DNA of 64,000 bases from Bradyrhizobium sp. 200. GTDB taxonomy: Bacteria > Pseudomonadota > Alphaproteobacteria > Rhizobiales > Xanthobacteraceae. The notes below the pieces were generated by a model. The model was not told the origin of the DNA. It searched no databases and saw only the letters and a program-made list of their open reading frames with translations. The DNA is taken from assembly GCF_023100945.1 (NCBI RefSeq), contig NZ_CP064689.1, forward strand, positions 1,470,001 through 1,534,000. The letters are read 5' to 3'. A program made the translations under genes and the position numbers. Within the stretch, counting starts at the first letter, position 1; every line of letters begins with the position of its first letter. Positions 43,835 to 52,823 of the stretch are shown piece after piece.

Positions 43835-45462
43835 AATAGACTGCCCTGATCGACCGGCTTGACCACACGCTTGGGCGCCGCCGGCTTCGCTTCGCGTGGG
43901 GCGGCATTCGGCGCGGTCGCGGGCGCAGGTGTTGCCGCCGGTGTTGCCTGGGGCCGATCGGCATCCGCGGTGGCGCCGACGCGACCGTCGGCGAACTCGA
44001 TTGTCAGACGCGCGTTCGGCCCGACAGAAGTTGCAGCATGCACCGCGTGCCCCTGCGCATCGCGCACCAGGGCAAAGCCGCGCGCAAGCACGCCGCGGTA
44101 GGACAGCGCCGACAACAATTGGCCGCTATGGGCGACGCGCGCGTCGAGACGCTGCATGGCCGTCTCAAGCGCGCGGCGGGCGCGCTCGGCCAGCCGGTGC
44201 GTGCGCTCGCGGTCGCGCGCGATGGCATTGCGCTGCGCCTGGGCGTTGGAGAGCTTTGAGGCCTTCAGCCTGATCTCGAGCCCGGCAAAGCGTTCGCGCC
44301 GGTTGCGCAGCAGCGCGCGGGCGGACAGCCTGATGCGTTCGCCCGACACCGTGAGGCGGTGGTTGGCCTGGGCTACCTGTCCGCGCAAGACCTTCAGCGT
44401 CAGGCCGGCGCTGAGATGCGAAAAGCGGCGGTGATGGGCGTGCGTGTTGGCCTTCAGGCCGCGGGGCAGGGAAGCGCCGAGGTGATCCAGCCGCTGCCGC
44501 GGGATCGCGAGCAGTTCGCTCAAGCTAGGTAGCGCGCGAGCGGCGGCGCGCAGCTCATTGCGGCGGCTCTCCTGGCCGCGCTGCCAGCAAACCATCGTGC
44601 GCCGCGCCAGGCTTTCGACCTCGGCGAACAGTTCGCTGCGCACGGGGACCGCCATTTCGGCGGCGGCCGTCGGCGTCGGGGCGCGCTTGTCGGCGGCGAA
44701 ATCGATCAGCGTGATATCGGTCTCGTGGCCGACGGCCGAGATCAACGGGATCGTGCTGTCGGCGGCGGCGCGAACCACGATCTCCTCGTTGAACGACCAC
44801 AGATCCTCCAGCGAGCCGCCGCCGCGCGCGACGATCAACAGATCCGGCCGCGGAATCTTTCCCGCTTCGGGCAGCGTATTGAAGCCGCGGATGGCCGCGG
44901 CCACCTGTTCGGCCGAGCCTTCGCCCTGCACCTTCACCGGCCACACCAGCACGCGGCGGGGGAAGCGGTCCTGCAGCCGGTGCAGGATGTCGCGAATCAC
45001 CGCCCCGGTCGGTGAGGTGACGACGCCGATCACTTCCGGCAGCCACGGCAGCAATTGCTTGCGCGCCTCGTCGAACAGGCCCTCGGCCGCGAGCTTCTTC
45101 TTGCGCTCCTCCATCAGCGCCATCAGCGCCCCGATGCCGGCGGGCTCGAGCGCCTCGATGACGATCTGGTATTTCGACGAGCCCGGATAGGTCGTGAGCT
45201 TGCCGGTGGCGATGACCTCGAGCCCCTCCTGCGGCTTAAAACGCATCCGGGCGTGGGCGAATTTCCAGATCACCGCCTCGATCTTGGCGCTCTCGTCCTT
45301 CAGCGCGAAATAGCAGTGGCCGGAGGAGTGCGGCCCGCGGAAGCCGGAGATTTCACCGCGGACGCGGACATGCCCGTAGGCGTCCTCCACCGTCCGCTTC
45401 AGCGCGGAGGACAGTTCCGAGACGGTGAATTCGGGCGCGTTGATCAGGTTCTCAGCAGGCAT
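43831..45462 (-). CDS. xseA: Exodeoxyribonuclease VII large subunit
   Basis: A 543-residue protein. The N-terminal OB-fold has [30 protein letters not shown] and [20 protein letters not shown]. The catalytic part has [37 protein letters not shown] and [29 protein letters not shown] long helical stretch and a Pro/Ala-rich tail of about 45 residues end in DQGSLF. With XseB it degrades single-stranded DNA. The start is ATG 45460-45462. The family is about 450 residues in E. coli, so the tail is extra. Confidence 0.95.
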   Translation of the reverse strand: MPAENLINAPEFTVSELSSALKRTVEDAYGHVRVRGEISGFRGPHSSGHCYFALKDESAKIEAVIWKFAHARMRFKPQEGLEVIATGKLTTYPGSSKYQIVIEALEPAGIGALMALMEERKKKLAAEGLFDEARKQLLPWLPEVIGVVTSPTGAVIRDILHRLQDRFPRRVLVWPVKVQGEGSAEQVAAAIRGFNTLPEAGKIPRPDLLIVARGGGSLEDLWSFNEEIVVRAAADSTIPLISAVGHETDITLIDFAADKRAPTPTAAAEMAVPVRSELFAEVESLARRTMVCWQRGQESRRNELRAAARALPSLSELLAIPRQRLDHLGASLPRGLKANTHAHHRRFSHLSAGLTLKVLRGQVAQANHRLTVSGERIRLSARALLRNRRERFAGLEIRLKASKLSNAQAQRNAIARDRERTHRLAERARRALETAMQRLDARVAHSGQLLSALSYRGVLARGFALVRDAQGHAVHAATSVGPNARLTIEFADGRVGATADADRPQATPAATPAPATAPNAAPREAKPAAPKRVVKPVDQGSLF

Positions 45463-45630
45463 GTCAGGGCTTAGAATCGGCCTTTTCCGGCGCTTCCGCA
45501 AGGTGCCGAGGCCGTGACGTGTGTGTCAGGGCACATATCCACACATGAATAGACGCGTTGTTGCGGGCGGCGCCTGTCGTGCTAAACCGTCGCGCAATAG
45601 CCGGCAACCCTTCATTTGGCTGCACTCTCC

Positions 45631-46908
45631 ATGAACATTCTCCTGCTCGGTTCCGGCGGCCGCGAACATGCTCTCGCATGGAAGATCGCCGCTTCCCCGC
45701 TCCTGACCAAATTGTGGTGCGCGCCGGGCAATGCCGGGATCGCGCGCGAGGCCGAGTGCGTGGCGCTCGACGTTGCCGATCATCAAGCCGTGATCGAGTT
45801 CTGCAAGACCAATGCGGTCGATCTGGTCGTGGTCGGCCCGGAGACGCCGCTGGCGGCCGGCATTGTTGACGATCTCGCGAAAGCCGGAATCAAGGCGTTC
45901 GGACCGGGCAAGCAGGCGGCGCAGCTCGAGGGATCCAAGGGGTTCACCAAGGCGCTCTGTACCGAGTTCAACATTCCAACCGGGGCCTACGGGCGCTTCA
46001 CGACGGCTGACGATGCGCTGGCCTATGTGCGCGCGCAGGGCGCGCCGATCGTGGTCAAGGCTGACGGCCTTGCCGCCGGCAAGGGCGTCGTCGTCGCCAA
46101 AACGCTTGATGAAGCCGAGGCGGCCATCGCCATGATGTTCGATGGCGCGTTCGGTGCGGCCGGCACTGAAGTCGTGATCGAGGAATTTCTCGCCGGCCGC
46201 GAGATCAGCTTCTTCGCGCTGTGCGACGGCGAGACCGCGATCCCGCTTGCCACCGCCCAGGACCACAAGCGCGTGTTCGACCATGACGAGGGGCCGAACA
46301 CCGGCGGCATGGGCGCCTATTCGCCGACGCCGTTCGTGACTTCAGAAATTCACGACCAGATCATGGCGCGGATCATCCTGCCGACCATTGCGGGCATGAA
46401 GGCGCGCGGCACGCCGTTCCGCGGCGTGCTCTACGCCGGCGTAATGCTGACGGAGCAGGGGCCGAAGCTGTTCGAATACAACGTCCGCTTCGGCGATCCC
46501 GAGTGCCAGGTGCTGATGCTGCGGATGATGTCCGACATCGTACCGGCGTTGCTGGCGGCCTGTGACGGCGAACTGAAGCATTTCGACCTGCGCTGGTATC
46601 CCGAGCCTGCGCTGACCGTGGTGATGGCGGCGAAGGGCTATCCCGGCGACTACGAGAAGGGCACGCGCATCGAGGGCCTCGATGACGCCGCCGGCATCGA
46701 GGGCGTCGAGATCTTCCACGCCGGCACGGTGGCGAAGGACGGGGCCATCCTCGCCAATGGCGGTCGCGTGCTGAATGTCTGCGCGATGGGGAAGACGGTG
46801 CTGGAAGCTCAGCAGCGTGCTTATCAGGCCGTCGATCGTATCAACTGGCCTGACGGATTCTGTCGCCGCGACATCGCCTGGCAGGCGGTGGAAGCGGAGA
46901 GGGGCTAG
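45631..46908 (+). CDS. purD: Phosphoribosylamine-glycine ligase
   Basis: A 425-residue ATP-grasp enzyme of purine synthesis that joins glycine to phosphoribosylamine. [76 protein letters not shown] and [15 protein letters not shown] are characteristic. The ATG at 45631 gives family length. Divergent from xseA with 168 bp between. Confidence 0.96.
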   Translation: MNILLLGSGGREHALAWKIAASPLLTKLWCAPGNAGIAREAECVALDVADHQAVIEFCKTNAVDLVVVGPETPLAAGIVDDLAKAGIKAFGPGKQAAQLEGSKGFTKALCTEFNIPTGAYGRFTTADDALAYVRAQGAPIVVKADGLAAGKGVVVAKTLDEAEAAIAMMFDGAFGAAGTEVVIEEFLAGREISFFALCDGETAIPLATAQDHKRVFDHDEGPNTGGMGAYSPTPFVTSEIHDQIMARIILPTIAGMKARGTPFRGVLYAGVMLTEQGPKLFEYNVRFGDPECQVLMLRMMSDIVPALLAACDGELKHFDLRWYPEPALTVVMAAKGYPGDYEKGTRIEGLDDAAGIEGVEIFHAGTVAKDGAILANGGRVLNVCAMGKTVLEAQQRAYQAVDRINWPDGFCRRDIAWQAVEAERG

Positions 46909-46916
46909 GGCAGTCG

Positions 46917-47006
46917 CGTAGGGTGGGCAAAGCGAAGCGTGCCCACCACAGCGATCTCAGTCCGCAATGGTGGGCACGGCGCTTCGCGCCTTTTGCCCAC
47001 CCTGCG
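46917..47006. repeat. Palindromic repeat family B, copy B2
   Basis: cgtagggtgggcaaagcgaa on the left and ttttgcccaccctgcg on the right, with gtgcccacca and tggtgggcac inside. It lies between the convergent purD and acyl-CoA dehydrogenase genes. Confidence 0.88.
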
Positions 47007-47012
47007 TAGTCG

Positions 47013-48245
47013 TTACAGCAAATCCCCGCCCACTGCGCTTGCCGTCGTGCCGTGCTCGCGGAACGCCTTGATGACGTTCTTGCCGATCTTCCACTTGTGC
47101 ACCTCGTCGGGCCCGTCGACCAGCCGCTGCGCGCGCACCTGGGTGTACCATTTGGCGAGCGGCGTATCCTGGCTGAAGCCGAGCGCGCCGTGGAGCTGGA
47201 TCGCGGTGTCGATCACCTTGTGCACCATATGCGCATGGAAGATTTTTGCGATCGAGTTCTCCTGCCGGATGTCGAGGCCCTTTTCCGCCTTGTAGGCGAT
47301 GTGCAGCAGCATCAGCCGGCCGATGTAGAGTTGCTCGGCGCAGTCCGCGAGCATGAACTGGACGGCTTGCCGGTCGGCGAGCAACTGGCCGAAGGTCGAG
47401 CGCTTGGTGATGTGGGCGACCGCCATGTCGAGCGCGCGTTGCGCCTTGGCGACGTTATGCATGCCGTGGCGCAGACGGCCATAGGCAAGGCGGTGCTGGC
47501 CCATCGCAAAACCGTTGCCTTCGCCGCCGACCAGATTGTCCGCCGGTACCTTCAGGTCCCTGATCTCGATTTCGGAGTGGCCGCCGTGGATCACATCGTC
47601 ATGCGGCCCCTCGATCGCCATGTTGGCGACGTTGCGCTTGATCTTATAGCCGGGGTTCGGCAGTTCGACGAGGAAGGTCGAATACTGCTTGTGCCGCGGC
47701 GCGTTCGGATCGGTCTTGGCCATGACAAGCGCCATGTCGGCCACGCTGGCGGAGGAGGAAAACCACTTTTCGCCGTTGAGGACGTAATTCTCGTTGCCGT
47801 CCTTCACGGCCGTGGTCTGCATGCCGGTGGCGTCGGCGCCGGCGGCCTTTTCCGTCATCGAGAAGCAGATGCGCTTGTCGCCGTTGAGCAGGGGCTTGAG
47901 GAACTTCTCCTTCTGATATTCCGTGCCGTGGGCAAGGATCGTCATCATCGAGGCGTCGTCGGGGCCTTGCGTGTTCATCGACAGCGCACCCAGCATGCTC
48001 TCGCCAAGCTCCATCTGCACCAGCGCGTTGGCCAGCGGCCCAAGGCCCATGCCGCCATATTCCTTCGGCACCCACGGGCACCACAGGCCGCGCGCGCGGG
48101 CCTTGGCCCGCAGCGGACCCAGCACCTCGGCGAGCGGCTTGGTATCCAGTTCCTTCTCCGCGGGGATGCATTCGTCATGCACCCATTGGCGGACTTTTTC
48201 GCGGATCGCCTTGGCCTCAGCCGGGATTTCGAAATCGATCGACAT
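47013..48245 (-). CDS. Acyl-CoA dehydrogenase family protein
   Basis: A 410-residue flavoenzyme. [50 protein letters not shown] (the FAD-loop region), [25 protein letters not shown], then [25 protein letters not shown] and [36 protein letters not shown]. The closing part matches the ACAD10/11-like group. It removes hydrogens across the alpha-beta bond of an acyl-CoA. The ATG at 48243-48245 gives the normal N-terminus. It is divergent from a fluoroacetate-dehalogenase-like gene. Confidence 0.93.
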   Translation of the reverse strand: MSIDFEIPAEAKAIREKVRQWVHDECIPAEKELDTKPLAEVLGPLRAKARARGLWCPWVPKEYGGMGLGPLANALVQMELGESMLGALSMNTQGPDDASMMTILAHGTEYQKEKFLKPLLNGDKRICFSMTEKAAGADATGMQTTAVKDGNENYVLNGEKWFSSSASVADMALVMAKTDPNAPRHKQYSTFLVELPNPGYKIKRNVANMAIEGPHDDVIHGGHSEIEIRDLKVPADNLVGGEGNGFAMGQHRLAYGRLRHGMHNVAKAQRALDMAVAHITKRSTFGQLLADRQAVQFMLADCAEQLYIGRLMLLHIAYKAEKGLDIRQENSIAKIFHAHMVHKVIDTAIQLHGALGFSQDTPLAKWYTQVRAQRLVDGPDEVHKWKIGKNVIKAFREHGTTASAVGGDLL

Positions 48246-48354
48246 CTTACGGTTTCCTCGGTTCTGGTTCCTGTTGGTCGGGCTTGAGGGATGGCATAAA
48301 CCTGCAATCCGCCTGCGGCAACGCAAACAAAGTTTGAAGCAGCAAGGAGCGCCC

Positions 48355-49260
48355 ATGCCCGATCTTGCCGATCTGTTTCCCGGATACGCGTCCGAATGGA
48401 TCAACACCTCGTCGGGCCGCATCTTTGCCCGCGTCGGCGGCAAGGGTCCGCCGCTGTTGCTGCTGCACGGATTCTCATCCACGCATGTGATGTGGCACCC
48501 GGTTGCGCCGCAGCTTGCGGAAAAATTCACGCTGATCATCGCCGACCTGCCGGGCTATGGCTGGTCGGATATGCCGCGCAGCGATGACAACCATACGCCC
48601 TACACCAAGCGCGCGATGGCGAAGGTGATGGTGGAGGCGATGGAGCAGCTTGGCCATGTGCATTTCGCGCTCGCCGGTCACGACCGTGGCGGGCGCGTGT
48701 CGTACCGGCTGGCGCTCGATCATCCCGGCCGGTTGTCGAAACTAGCCGTGCTCGATATCGCGCCGACCTATGATTATTGGGAGAAGCTGAACCGGCTTTC
48801 GGCGCTGAAGATCTACCATTGGGCGTTTCTGGCGCAGCCGTATCCGCTGCCGGAGACGCTGATCTCGGGCCATGGGGAGTATTTCCTCAAGGAAAAGATG
48901 GCGAGCCAGACCAAGAGCAAGACGCTCGACGCCATCGATCCGCGCGCGCTGGAACATTATCTGGCGCCGTTCCGCGATCCCGCCCGCGTGCACGCGATGT
49001 GCGAGGACTACCGCGCCGGCGCCTATGCCGATTACGAGATCGACAGAGCCGATTTCGATGCGGGCAGGAAGATCACGGTCTCGATGCTGGCGCTGTGGGG
49101 CGATGCAGGTGTTGCGAGCGCGGCGACCACGCCGCTCGATACGTGGAAGAAATGGGCTACCAATGTGGAAGGGGCGCCGGTGGATTCCGGACATTTCCTC
49201 ACCGAGGAGAATCCGGATGTGACGGCGAAGTTGTTGCGGGAGTTTTTTCTGGCGCCTTAA
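48355..49260 (+). CDS. Fluoroacetate (haloacetate) dehalogenase-like alpha/beta hydrolase
   Basis: A 301-residue protein with an aggag SD (48345-48349). Residues match the Rhodopseudomonas fluoroacetate dehalogenase RPA1163 at the same numbers: nucleophile Asp110 in GHDRGGR with Arg111 and Arg114, Asp134, the halide pocket His155-Trp156 (YHWAFL) and Tyr219, and catalytic His280 in SGHFLTEE. The oxyanion strand is LLLLHGFSS. The known reaction is hydrolysis of fluoroacetate to glycolate and fluoride. The sequence supports a defluorinase-type enzyme but not its true substrate. It is divergent from an acyl-CoA dehydrogenase. Confidence 0.9.
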   Translation: MPDLADLFPGYASEWINTSSGRIFARVGGKGPPLLLLHGFSSTHVMWHPVAPQLAEKFTLIIADLPGYGWSDMPRSDDNHTPYTKRAMAKVMVEAMEQLGHVHFALAGHDRGGRVSYRLALDHPGRLSKLAVLDIAPTYDYWEKLNRLSALKIYHWAFLAQPYPLPETLISGHGEYFLKEKMASQTKSKTLDAIDPRALEHYLAPFRDPARVHAMCEDYRAGAYADYEIDRADFDAGRKITVSMLALWGDAGVASAATTPLDTWKKWATNVEGAPVDSGHFLTEENPDVTAKLLREFFLAP

Positions 49261-49273
49261 CCAGCACACCGCT

Positions 49274-49372
49274 CGTCATACCCGCGAAGGCGGGTATCCA
49301 GTACGCTGCGGCCTCTCGGTCGATCACTGTCGTCTCTGGAATACTGGATCATCCGCCTTCGCGGATGATGAC
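49274..49372. repeat. Palindromic repeat family A, copy A4
   Basis: cgtcatacccgcgaaggcgg at the left and atccgccttcgcggatgatg-ac at the right. It lies between the convergent dehalogenase and tadA genes. Confidence 0.88.
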
Positions 49373-49398
49373 AGCGGAGCGTTTGACGGCGCCGAGCG

Positions 49399-49845
49399 TC
49401 ACCGCCGCACCTTGAAAAACTCCTTGAGCAGCGTCGCCGCCTCGGTCTCGCCTACCGCCGAATAAACCTCCGGCACATGATGGCAGGTCGGCTGTGCAAA
49501 GAACCGGACGCCGGAATCCACCGCGCCGCCCTTGGGATCGGCGGCGCCGTAATAGAGCCGCCGGATCCGGGCGAACGAGATGGCGCCGGCGCACATCGTG
49601 CAGGGCTCCAGCGTAACGTAGAGGTCGCAGTCGACCAGCCGCTCGGTGCCGATGGCCTCGGCGGCCTGCCGGATCGCGAGAATCTCGGCATGGGCGGTCG
49701 GATCGCGGTCGGTCAGGGTCCGGTTGCCGGCTGTGGCAATCACCTCGTACCCCCTGACGATGACGCATCCGATCGGAACTTCGCCGGCCTTTCCGGCGTT
49801 TTCGGCCGTTTTCAGCGCCAAATCCATGAAAGAAGGGACAGTCAT
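49399..49845 (-). CDS. tadA: tRNA-specific adenosine deaminase TadA
   Basis: A 148-residue cytidine-deaminase-fold enzyme. The zinc and catalytic residues are His52 and Glu54 in TAHAEI and Cys82, Cys85 in EPCTMCAGAI. It converts A34 to inosine in tRNA-Arg(ACG) and is normally essential. I chose the ATG at 49843-49845 (MTVPSFMDLALK) as the usual N-terminus; ATG 49857 is also in frame. Its 5' region faces the rluB gene. Confidence 0.93.
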   Translation of the reverse strand: MTVPSFMDLALKTAENAGKAGEVPIGCVIVRGYEVIATAGNRTLTDRDPTAHAEILAIRQAAEAIGTERLVDCDLYVTLEPCTMCAGAISFARIRRLYYGAADPKGGAVDSGVRFFAQPTCHHVPEVYSAVGETEAATLLKEFFKVRR

Positions 49846-50010
49846 GCCTCGTATCATCGGAAGAAACCTGCTACTAGCTGCGCCTTCAGCAAACGTGGAT
49901 GCCGGTTTTGCGTGAGATTGCGCCTTGAGCGAAGCGCGCGCGCGTTCCCGCTATGACAGCCCATCCGCATCCGCCTGATAGCCACTTCATCTGTACCCGA
50001 GAGAACATTC

Positions 50011-52113
50011 ATGCCCCGCGACAACGACAAAAACAACGATTCCCGCGGCCGGCGGGACCGTCCCGGGGGCGGCAAGGGCCGCGCCGGCGGAGGCAAGGGC
50101 CGCTCGGGGGCGGCAAGGGGCCCGGAGAAGAAGTTCGCCAAGCGCGGGTTTGGCGCCAGGGATGACGGCGACAAGCGCGACGGCGAGCGGCGTCCCTACG
50201 CCGGGAAGTCCGACGGCGCGAAGTCGTTTGGCAAGAAGCCTTACGCCGGTAAGCGTGGGGGCGCTTCGCCGCGCCGGGACGATGACCGTCCGCGCCGGGA
50301 TTTTGGCGACCGGCCACAGCGCTTCAACCGGGATGACCGTCCGCGCGATGCCGGGGATCGCAAACGTGACTTCGGCGAGCGCGGACCGCGCAAGGAGTTT
50401 CGCTCCCGCGACGATCGCGACGGCGAGAAGCGTCCGTTCAAGCCGCGCGGCGACCGCCCGAACTTCAATCGGGACGACCGTCCTCCGCGCCGGGATGGCG
50501 ATGCCCGTCCCGCGTCACGATTCGGCGAGAAGAAATTCGGTGACAAGCGGCCGTATACGCCGCGGGATGGTGGCGGAGAAAAGCGGCCATACACACCACG
50601 TGGTGAAGGTTTTCGCAAAGACGGCGATCGTCCCCGCGGCGATCGTCCGGAACGAAAATTTGGCGGCGACAAGAAGTTCTCGCGCGGTGCTGCGGATCGC
50701 AAGAGCGACCGCGGCGATCGCGGTCCGCGCAAGAATTTTGGTACCGACCGCGGCGATGCAAAACCTTGGCAGAAGCGCGATGATCGCGGCGACCGTGACT
50801 CCCGCCCCTCGCGCGAGGGGACCCGCAATTTCGACAAGCCACGCTTTGATCGATCCCGCGACGACCGCGGCGGCGAAGAGCGTCCCCGGTTTTCGCGTTC
50901 GCGTGAGGATCGTCCGAAGTTCGACCGTCCGCGCGAGAGACCGGCCGGCCGCACCGACTGGCAGGAACATCCGCGCAGTGAATCTCGTGACGAGCGTCCG
51001 CGCCGCGATAATGAAGACGACAGCAGGATCTTTGCAAGGCGTCCGGCGTTTGGCGGCCGCGGCGCCTACCGTGAGCGCACACCCGATTTCGACAAGCGCG
51101 CACCACGACCCGAACCGAAGCCGAAGAAAACCGGCGAGCGCATCGCCAAAGTGGTAGCCCGTGCCGGCCTCGCCTCGCGCCGGGATTCCGAGGAGTTGAT
51201 CACGCAGGGACGCGTCACCGTCAACGGCCGCGTGATCAACTCGCCGGCGCTCGACGTCACCGCCAACGATGTGATCGCGGTTGACGGAAAAGTGCTGCCG
51301 CCGCGCGAGCGGACGCGGCTGTTCATGTATCACAAGCCGCGCGGCCTGATGACCACGCATGCCGATCCCGAGGGGCGGCCGACCGTGTTCGACAATCTGC
51401 CGGAAGGGTTGCCGCGGCTGATCTCGATCGGCCGGCTCGACTTCAACACCGAGGGGCTGCTGCTGCTGACCAACGACGGCGGGCTCGCGCGCGCGCTCGA
51501 ACTGCCCGACACCGGCTGGCTGCGGCGCTATCGCGTGCGCGCCCATGGCGAGGTCACGCAGGCGCAGCTCGATGAGCTGAAGAAGGGCGTCGAGGTCGAC
51601 GGCGTCAAATACGGCTCGATCGATGCAACGCTGGAACGCGACCAGGGCGCCAATGTCTGGCTGGTGTTTGCGATCCGCGAGGGCAAGAACCGCGAGGTGC
51701 GCAACGTCATGGCGCATCTCGGCCTTGAGGTGAACCGCCTGATCCGCGTCTCCTACGGGCCGTTCCAGCTCGGCGAACTCGCCGAAGGCACGGTCGAGGA
51801 GGTCAAGACGCGGGTGCTGCGCGAGCAGCTTGGCGAAAAGATCGCGGCGCTCGCCGGCGCCGATTTCAACCGGCCGATGCCGGGCGAGAAATCCGACGAG
51901 GATGACGACGCGCCGCGTGGCAAGAAGCCGTTCAAGCCGGCGGGCAAGAGTGCGCTGATCGCCGACCGCAAGGGCCGCCGCGTGCTGGTGCAGCGCACCG
52001 GCAGCGAGGAGGCTCGCGCGCGCAACGAGGAAGAGGCCAACGGCTACGGCCCGCCACGTCGCCCCCGGCGCGGCTATCACGGCAAGCGCGATCTGAAGCC
52101 GCAGGACGAGTAG
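50011..52113 (+). CDS. rluB: RluB-family 23S rRNA pseudouridine synthase with a long basic N-terminal extension
   Basis: A 700-residue protein. Residues 1 to about 373 are low-complexity, rich in Arg, Asp, Lys, Gly and Pro, with repeats such as RDDRPRRD and DRGGEERPRF. From about 374 comes an S4 domain (GERIAKVVARAGLASRRDSEEL), then the synthase domain with LMTTHADPEGRPTVFDNLP and the catalytic Asp477 in ISIGRLDFNTEGLLLL. It makes pseudouridine in 23S rRNA. E. coli RluB is about 290 residues, so the extension more than doubles it. It probably binds RNA and is disordered. A second tail (600-700) is also basic. Confidence 0.93.
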   Translation: MPRDNDKNNDSRGRRDRPGGGKGRAGGGKGRSGAARGPEKKFAKRGFGARDDGDKRDGERRPYAGKSDGAKSFGKKPYAGKRGGASPRRDDDRPRRDFGDRPQRFNRDDRPRDAGDRKRDFGERGPRKEFRSRDDRDGEKRPFKPRGDRPNFNRDDRPPRRDGDARPASRFGEKKFGDKRPYTPRDGGGEKRPYTPRGEGFRKDGDRPRGDRPERKFGGDKKFSRGAADRKSDRGDRGPRKNFGTDRGDAKPWQKRDDRGDRDSRPSREGTRNFDKPRFDRSRDDRGGEERPRFSRSREDRPKFDRPRERPAGRTDWQEHPRSESRDERPRRDNEDDSRIFARRPAFGGRGAYRERTPDFDKRAPRPEPKPKKTGERIAKVVARAGLASRRDSEELITQGRVTVNGRVINSPALDVTANDVIAVDGKVLPPRERTRLFMYHKPRGLMTTHADPEGRPTVFDNLPEGLPRLISIGRLDFNTEGLLLLTNDGGLARALELPDTGWLRRYRVRAHGEVTQAQLDELKKGVEVDGVKYGSIDATLERDQGANVWLVFAIREGKNREVRNVMAHLGLEVNRLIRVSYGPFQLGELAEGTVEEVKTRVLREQLGEKIAALAGADFNRPMPGEKSDEDDDAPRGKKPFKPAGKSALIADRKGRRVLVQRTGSEEARARNEEEANGYGPPRRPRRGYHGKRDLKPQDE

Positions 52114-52120
52114 TTGGACA

Positions 52121-52675
52121 ATGCGTGTCGTCGGCGGACGATTGAAGGGCCGTAATATCGCCTCGCCTTCCTCGCAGGCGATCCGCCCGACGGCGGACCG
52201 CTTGCGAGAGTCCGTGTTCAACATCCTGATCCACGCCTACGACGATCCGATTCAAGACGCGCGGGTGCTCGACCTGTTCGCCGGCACCGGCGCGCTCGGC
52301 ATCGAGGCGGTGTCGCGCGGTGCGGCTTTCACGCTGTTCGTCGACAACGGCGCCGAAGCCCGCGCGCTGTTGCGCAACAATGTCGAGGCGCTGGGCTTGG
52401 GCGGGGTAACAAAAGTCTATCGCCGCGACGCCACCAATCTCGGTCCGGCGCATCCGATGGAGCCGTTCGCGCTGGCCTTTCTCGATCCGCCCTATGGCAA
52501 GGGACTTGCGGAAAAGGCGCTGGTCTCGCTGCGCGATGGTGGCTGGCTGACGCCGGGGGCGTTGCTGGTGGTGGAGGAGGCGAAGGCGGCGGGGTTTGCG
52601 GTGCCCGAGGGCTTTGGGGAATTGGAGCGGCGGGCGTACGACGATACGGAGTTCGTGTTTTTGCGGAGCAGATGA
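52121..52675 (+). CDS. rsmD: 16S rRNA (guanine-966-N2)-methyltransferase RsmD
   Basis: A 184-residue Rossmann-fold methyltransferase. MRVVGGRLKGRNIASP, RPTADRLRESVFNIL, VLDLFAGTGALGIEAVSRGA (AdoMet site) and the catalytic FLDPPYGKGLAEKAL are diagnostic. It methylates G966 of 16S rRNA. It starts seven bases after rluB, so the two rRNA-modifying genes form an operon. Confidence 0.96.
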   Translation: MRVVGGRLKGRNIASPSSQAIRPTADRLRESVFNILIHAYDDPIQDARVLDLFAGTGALGIEAVSRGAAFTLFVDNGAEARALLRNNVEALGLGGVTKVYRRDATNLGPAHPMEPFALAFLDPPYGKGLAEKALVSLRDGGWLTPGALLVVEEAKAAGFAVPEGFGELERRAYDDTEFVFLRSR

Positions 52676-52700
52676 CCCGCGCTGCTTCCGTAACCACAAC

Positions 52701-52803
52701 TGTCGTCGCCCGGCTTGACCGGGCGATCCAGTACGCCGCGGCCTATCAGCTCAAACGCTGACGTCTCTGGAATACTGGATCACCCGCTTTCGCGGGTGAT
52801 GAC
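52701..52803. repeat. Palindromic repeat family A, copy A5
   Basis: tgtcgtcgcccggcttgacc at the left and cacccgctttcgcgggtgat-gac at the right. The left hairpin has diverged (CGCCCGGcttgACCGGGCG) but keeps its pairing. It lies between rsmD and mutL, which are convergent. Confidence 0.85.
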
Positions 52804-52823
52804 AGGTGAGTGCGTGGAGTCGA

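Noticed and set aside
50150..51157. 335-codon frame overlapping rluB in another forward frame
   Set aside because: Produced by the repetitive Arg/Asp codons of the extension; no SD and no protein-like pattern.
50515..52224. 569-codon open frame on the reverse strand
   Set aside because: Antisense to rluB and rsmD; the repeated codons of the RluB extension keep several frames open.
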